Of a DNA stretch of 64,000 nucleotides, positions 59,919 through 64,000 are shown one piece after another (position 1 is the first letter of the stretch; each line of letters starts with the position of its first letter). The DNA comes from Microthyrium microscopicum (Eukaryota; Ascomycota; Dothideomycetes; Microthyriales; Microthyriaceae): the NCBI GenBank assembly GCA_010405405.1, contig MU004240.1, positions 512,217-576,216 of the forward strand. Direction: 5' to 3'. The notes under the pieces were generated by a model. That model searched no databases. It had not been told where the DNA came from and saw only the letters and a program-made list of their open reading frames with translations. The translations under genes were made by a program, and so were the position numbers.

Positions 59919-62370
59919 TCATCTGTATACTCGTCCTGCGATTGGCACACCAACAGCTCCGGAACTAAAGCCACAGTGTCCAGCACCGCTTATGCTATCT
60001 TCGCTCAGTACTCCCCATCTAACCTTGCCATATGGTCCCTCTTCATCTTCGTCTAGCAAGTCCCTCTTCTCGCCCTCTTCTCCTTTACGCGCGGCATGAC
60101 ACGCTGCTGCTATGCCAGCGCTACAACTACCAACCATCGGCATTCCGCCGTCCACTCGTCTCATGCCTACAGCTACTACGGCAGCTGCACCGACCAGTCC
60201 TACAACTAGCACGGCTACGAGTCCAATTGGCGCATATCCTGTACCCAACTCATCGAACGCCCGAAACCGTCCACCAAATCGGTCAAAAGCTTCTACGTAT
60301 ACGAGGAAAAGCGCTTGACTTGCCAACCAATGAAGCAGCGCCGCACTACCTAGCAATGGGATCGCCGTGCGCAGTGGCAACGCTAGGAGATAAGATGTTC
60401 GCTGAGCGCCATGCGCGTCCGCAGAAACCCTCAATCCCTTCGGCGTGGTAGCGAACCGTGACCAGGAAGACGCAAGATGGAAATTCGTTAGCAGAGATGT
60501 CGTGAACAGATGGACGATGCTGAGAATAAGTTGCGGTGTATTAGTTAGCAGGACGTTTAGCAGGAGTCCACGGGCGCCGGATTGGGGAAGGGCGGTGGGG
60601 AGGATGGTGCGGTCGTCGATTGTTCCTAGGCCTAGAGCGAGGAGGGCGCGGGGCGTGGAGGAGTCGAGGGCGTGGAGGTCGCGGAGGGAGAGGATTAGGA
60701 GGACTAGCAGGCTGATGAGTGTTGTGAGGACGAGGGTGGTGGTTGTGTAGAGGCGGCGTGGGCTGGCGGATTGGTAGCGGCGGAGGGGGGTGAGGGAGTA
60801 GGTTTGGTGGAGACTGTGGAGAGTAGACCAGATGGGCTGGGCGGTTATGGTACTTGCTGGGAGGAGACACATGTTAATGGTATGGGGGTCGGGTGTGGTC
60901 ATGAAGCTGGCGATGGCATCGCCGAGGGTTAGGAGTGGAGGGGCTTTGACGAGAGCGACGGCGACGTAGGCCTGGAATCTGTTAGTATAGAATTAGATCG
61001 AAGCTAACACTATGAAAAGATCAAATGGTCTTTTCGTAGTGAGATCGTCGAATACCGATCACTTTCGATGCGATCCATAGCACTCGGTTAGGAACGCATT
61101 CTATGGTAGCCATCGAGTACGAAGAGAGGCATGACTGTTTTTATTCCGACGAATGTCGTTAACGAGTGGGGTTTGGGCCGGGGAATGTTACCATTATGAC
61201 AGTTTTCACCAGGTTTAGGACAATGACGGTAACGCAGATATGTAGACTCGTTTGCAAACGGCAGCGTTCGGGGACGATTTCAGATAAACAGTGCTTTACG
61301 CGCGCACCAAAGGGGGTCCAATTGTTCTTGATTCTGTCAATGTTGCCAGAGCATTTAAGCGTGCCGACGGATGGGAGTTGTGCGCAGACCCAGTTGGCGA
61401 GCGGATGGTATTCGAGCGTGATTCCTAATGGACTGGAGATGTATGGCTTGTAGCGGTGAGTGGCATTGAGCAAGTGTTGTTCCTCTACGATTAAGAGGGC
61501 GCCTCGCTTGGTTGGATATGCGTTGCTATATGCGGTGATACAGTCCTGGGGGTTGAGATATTCTAGGACGTTGTAGGCTGCGAGGAATCGGAAGCGTTCA
61601 GCAAGGGTTTCGGCGTCGGATTGGAGACGAAGTTTTTCGGATCGTGTTCCGTTTTCGCGCAGGTCGTCGTCAATTGTGTTTAAATCGAATTGTATAGGCG
61701 TAGTGGAATTGAGAAATTGACCGTCGGAAGAGAGGATGTCGTAATCACGTAGAGCTAATGAAGTGAACACTGCCGAGTTGTAACTGAGAAATATTAGCCA
61801 GATTATCTGTAGTAGATATTTGTTGACTTTATACAAGAGATGAAGTGGAAGAGATGAAGCCCCTAGAAGTATCCATAGAAAAGCCCGCTTACGACATATA
61901 TATCGCAAGTTCTTGAGGCTGATATTGCCAATTGAAAGCCACTGGTTCTTGGAATGAGCTATATCAACATCATGTCGAGTAGGTGCAGACAATATCTGCA
62001 TAACGTAGCTACTGGCTCCCAATAGTACTGTACTCAGCAGATTGATTAGGAGATGCAGACCGAGACTGATGTTTTTCGTTTTCTTGCAACTTCCCTCGAA
62101 AAGAATACGTTGGCCAGTTGTAGAGTCGTCAATTCTGCTGCCGTACCCAAATATTGCTACCAGTGTGAGCGCGATATTGATCAGCAATACTACTGAAGCA
62201 GACGCCGCAGCAGCCAGAACGCCAAATCTCCAACCGTTGATATTTTGCCTTCGCCAATTTTTAATCGAAGAATTCGATGTATTTCCATGCTCTTTAGGGA
62301 TAATCGACAACTGGGAGGATGCTCGTGAAAGCTGGTGCTTGCCATCTTTGAAAAACTCGTCCGGCGACAT
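59919..62370 (-). CDS. DUF6536 polytopic membrane protein
   Basis: Exons on the minus strand 61,192-62,370 and 59,919-60,971, 743 aa. Short cytosolic N-terminus (MSPDEFFKDGKHQLSRASSQ), then the DUF6536 membrane region: WRFGVLAAAASASVVLLINI, LGLHLLINLLSTVLLGASSY, a middle part with FLWILLGASSLPLHLLY and IIWLIFLSYNSAVFTSLAL, and a later set including TTTLVLTTLISLLVLLILSL and GLVAVLVVGLVGAAAVVAVG. The two exons unite VTVIVLNLVKTVIM with AYVAVALVKAPPLLTLGDAI, family wording that confirms the junction. The 220-bp intron is introner-like. The first in-frame ATG (62,370) is used; a 5' exon cannot be excluded. Function unknown. Confidence 0.82.
60972..61191 (-). repeat. Long motif-bearing intron of the DUF6536 gene (introner-like)
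   Basis: 220-bp intron, donor GTAACATTCCCC and 3' end TATACTAACAGATTCCAG. It aligns with S41 intron 1 (22,356-22,577): identical GCGATCCATAGCACT (61,070-61,084), then C-T/G-A variants of the GAACGCAT block, a GTAGCCATCGAGTACG palindrome half, and nearly the same last 18 bases. Confidence 0.7.
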
Positions 62371-64000
62371 CACTGAAGGCTTGTAGACCAACAACTCCAA
62401 CAATGGACTCTTTTCTACTCTTCATGGGCGTCTTGACATTTTGAGAAGATGACGGGAATGTGGAAAAAACAAAATCTCACAATTGCAGCTTTTGCTAGTA
62501 CTTGAAATGGGTCAAGTCTGAGCCATGAAACCTGCACAGAGCCTCCTAGACAAGGAACCCAGTGACTGGGCAGGTACCAAGCTGCACTGAAAGATTCAAA
62601 TTGTCATGGATTATTCTTCGATTTTGCTAGAATATCGGTTCAGCTTCAGCGCAGTAAATCCTCCAGGATTTGAAGTTCATGCAAAGCAACAACTACTGGG
62701 CTAGTTGAACGTTTCAATGGTTCATGTTTCGACTCATCTTCCACTCACGACTTGAAACTGTTTAGCCAGCATGACGATCAATTTTGAACAGCCAGAATCA
62801 TTGCTCAACTAGAGAACGCAGTAAAAGCTATCTTCTTTGAGTGTACTAATTCGCACCAAATAGAATTGACATGTATCAACGGTATGCAATCGATGAGAAA
62901 GAGCAGTAGTATCCCGTTGGTTTAGACAATACAGGAAGTCCTCGATGTTTACAATTTGAAAGACCTATCGATGAAACCCTATTGAATCAGTTGAATTTCT
63001 TGGATAGGATATTATGATTATGCTATCGATAAGCCAGCCTCAGGACGCTGCAAACCATGTACACTCACTGTACCCGCCGTAGTAAACATGAGCGCCTGCA
63101 AAGAAGGTAGCAAAGCCAACGAGGAAAAACATTGTAGAAAGGTTGGACTTTTCCCGCTACTGAGATTTCCATTTCATAAAAGCATCATCGAATGCTTCGC
63201 AACATGTATCGTAAGACACAAGCAATCACAGTTGAGCCACTTTCACCACTCATTCCGGAGGACAAGTTTCCATGTGGCGAAAAATAATCTTCATACTTGG
63301 CTCTTTCAGTCTCTGACTTCCAAGTTGCTAAGCGTCTATAGAAATCTTAGCACTCTTGAAAGTTGATGAGTTTAGGCAGATCAACAACACTGCCACACCC
63401 CACACATGTATGATACCCCTGAATGCAATCATTAATAGAATAACAAACCCCAAAAGCCAAGATCGACTAGCTAATATAACCTCTTGGGTGCTCGTCTTAG
63501 CAACTGACAGGTCAGTCTTGATCGAGGTCTTAGGGACTCCCCGTAGCAGACTTTCTCATCTTTTGGTTGGACTGGCAATAAAGTGGTCCGCTGTGAATTC
63601 GCACTCGCTTCCAGAGCTGTGTATTCGATCGCAAGTTACGTTACTTGGCTATGTGGTATAACATTGGCAGTTAAAGAAGCCTTTCCAACTCGGAAAATTC
63701 TTTGTTATCCTTGTTCAGCGGTGGTTGCCAAGAGCATTGAATATAGGGTCAGTTGTTGAAAAGAAACTCTTTCTGGTTGGGCTCGCGTGGTGGGAATTGA
63801 GTAAAAGCCGAGAATCTCATAAGACAAAGTAATCTAGTGTTTATGATCTTCTGCTGACCGCGTAGTTTCCCCACAGAATACACTATTATTAAAATTCAGT
63901 GATTCATGACCCTCACGCCACCGTATGCCGCATGTTCCCGCCCCTAAAAGACATGTGCTGATAATAAATCTTAAGTTTTAGCGTAGCTGAGACATGAGCA
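62371..64000. other. Intergenic, nothing recognised
   Basis: 1.6 kb upstream of the DUF6536 gene to the window edge. Only short reading frames without a recognisable domain (for example 63,088-63,366 and 63,356-63,661 plus). It may contain the promoter and the edge of a gene beyond the window. Confidence 0.45.

Overview
The window looks like nuclear DNA of a filamentous ascomycete (Pezizomycotina, plausibly a leotiomycete). The genes have short introns (mostly 46-66 bp) with GT-AG ends and CTAAC-type branch points. Their families are typical of moulds: HET domain, DUF3176, DUF6536, Zn2Cys6, AA9 and a CPAF-like S41 peptidase. The first 15.6 kb is extremely A/T-rich in a way that fits RIP (repeat-induced point mutation). 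There is no bacterial-type gene organisation.

Layout. (1) 1-15,650 is a transposon graveyard. A broken Ty3/Gypsy chromovirus fossil (4,585-13,320) has two 360-bp LTRs and a 5-bp target duplication. It sits among pogo/Fot1-like DNA-transposon remnants (one spanning 13,564-15,338, the right end of another at 3,345) and a gag-like retroelement patch (about 640-2,540). There is a 170-base assembly gap at 14,385-14,554. (2) 15,650-31,490 holds a cytochrome P450, mitochondrial ribosomal protein mL57, a GPI-type S41 peptidase, a CinA-domain protein, a 641-bp MITE-like element, a Zn2Cys6 regulator and an NADP oxidoreductase with an in-frame stop near its start. (3) 31,490-43,075 holds a very unusual nine-exon gene for a small secreted RQG-repeat protein, then Glc8/inhibitor-2, QTRT2, a secreted Hsp70/actin-fold protein, an AA9 LPMO and a small cysteine-rich secreted protein. 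(4) 44,100-62,400 holds a HET protein, a DUF3176 membrane protein, thymidylate kinase, SLX1, a KDM5/JARID1 histone demethylase and a DUF6536 membrane protein. The last 1.6 kb shows no recognisable gene.

The most interesting pattern is not a gene. At least five unrelated genes carry one or more unusually long introns (212, 222, 220, 229 and 274 bp, plus a 123-bp one) containing a shared palindromic motif family of the type CGATGG-CTC-CCATCG. Two of these introns, in genes 38 kb apart, can be aligned from splice donor to branch point and acceptor. This suggests introner-like elements, that is, mobile units that create introns. Related motif copies also lie in intergenic DNA.

Genes were joined across introns by hand, using splice consensus, reading phase and family conservation. 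Several proteins (mL57, CinA, the Hsp70-like protein, the RQG-repeat protein, the Cys-rich protein) only become visible after that joining. No expression data or searches were available, so exon boundaries are predictions.
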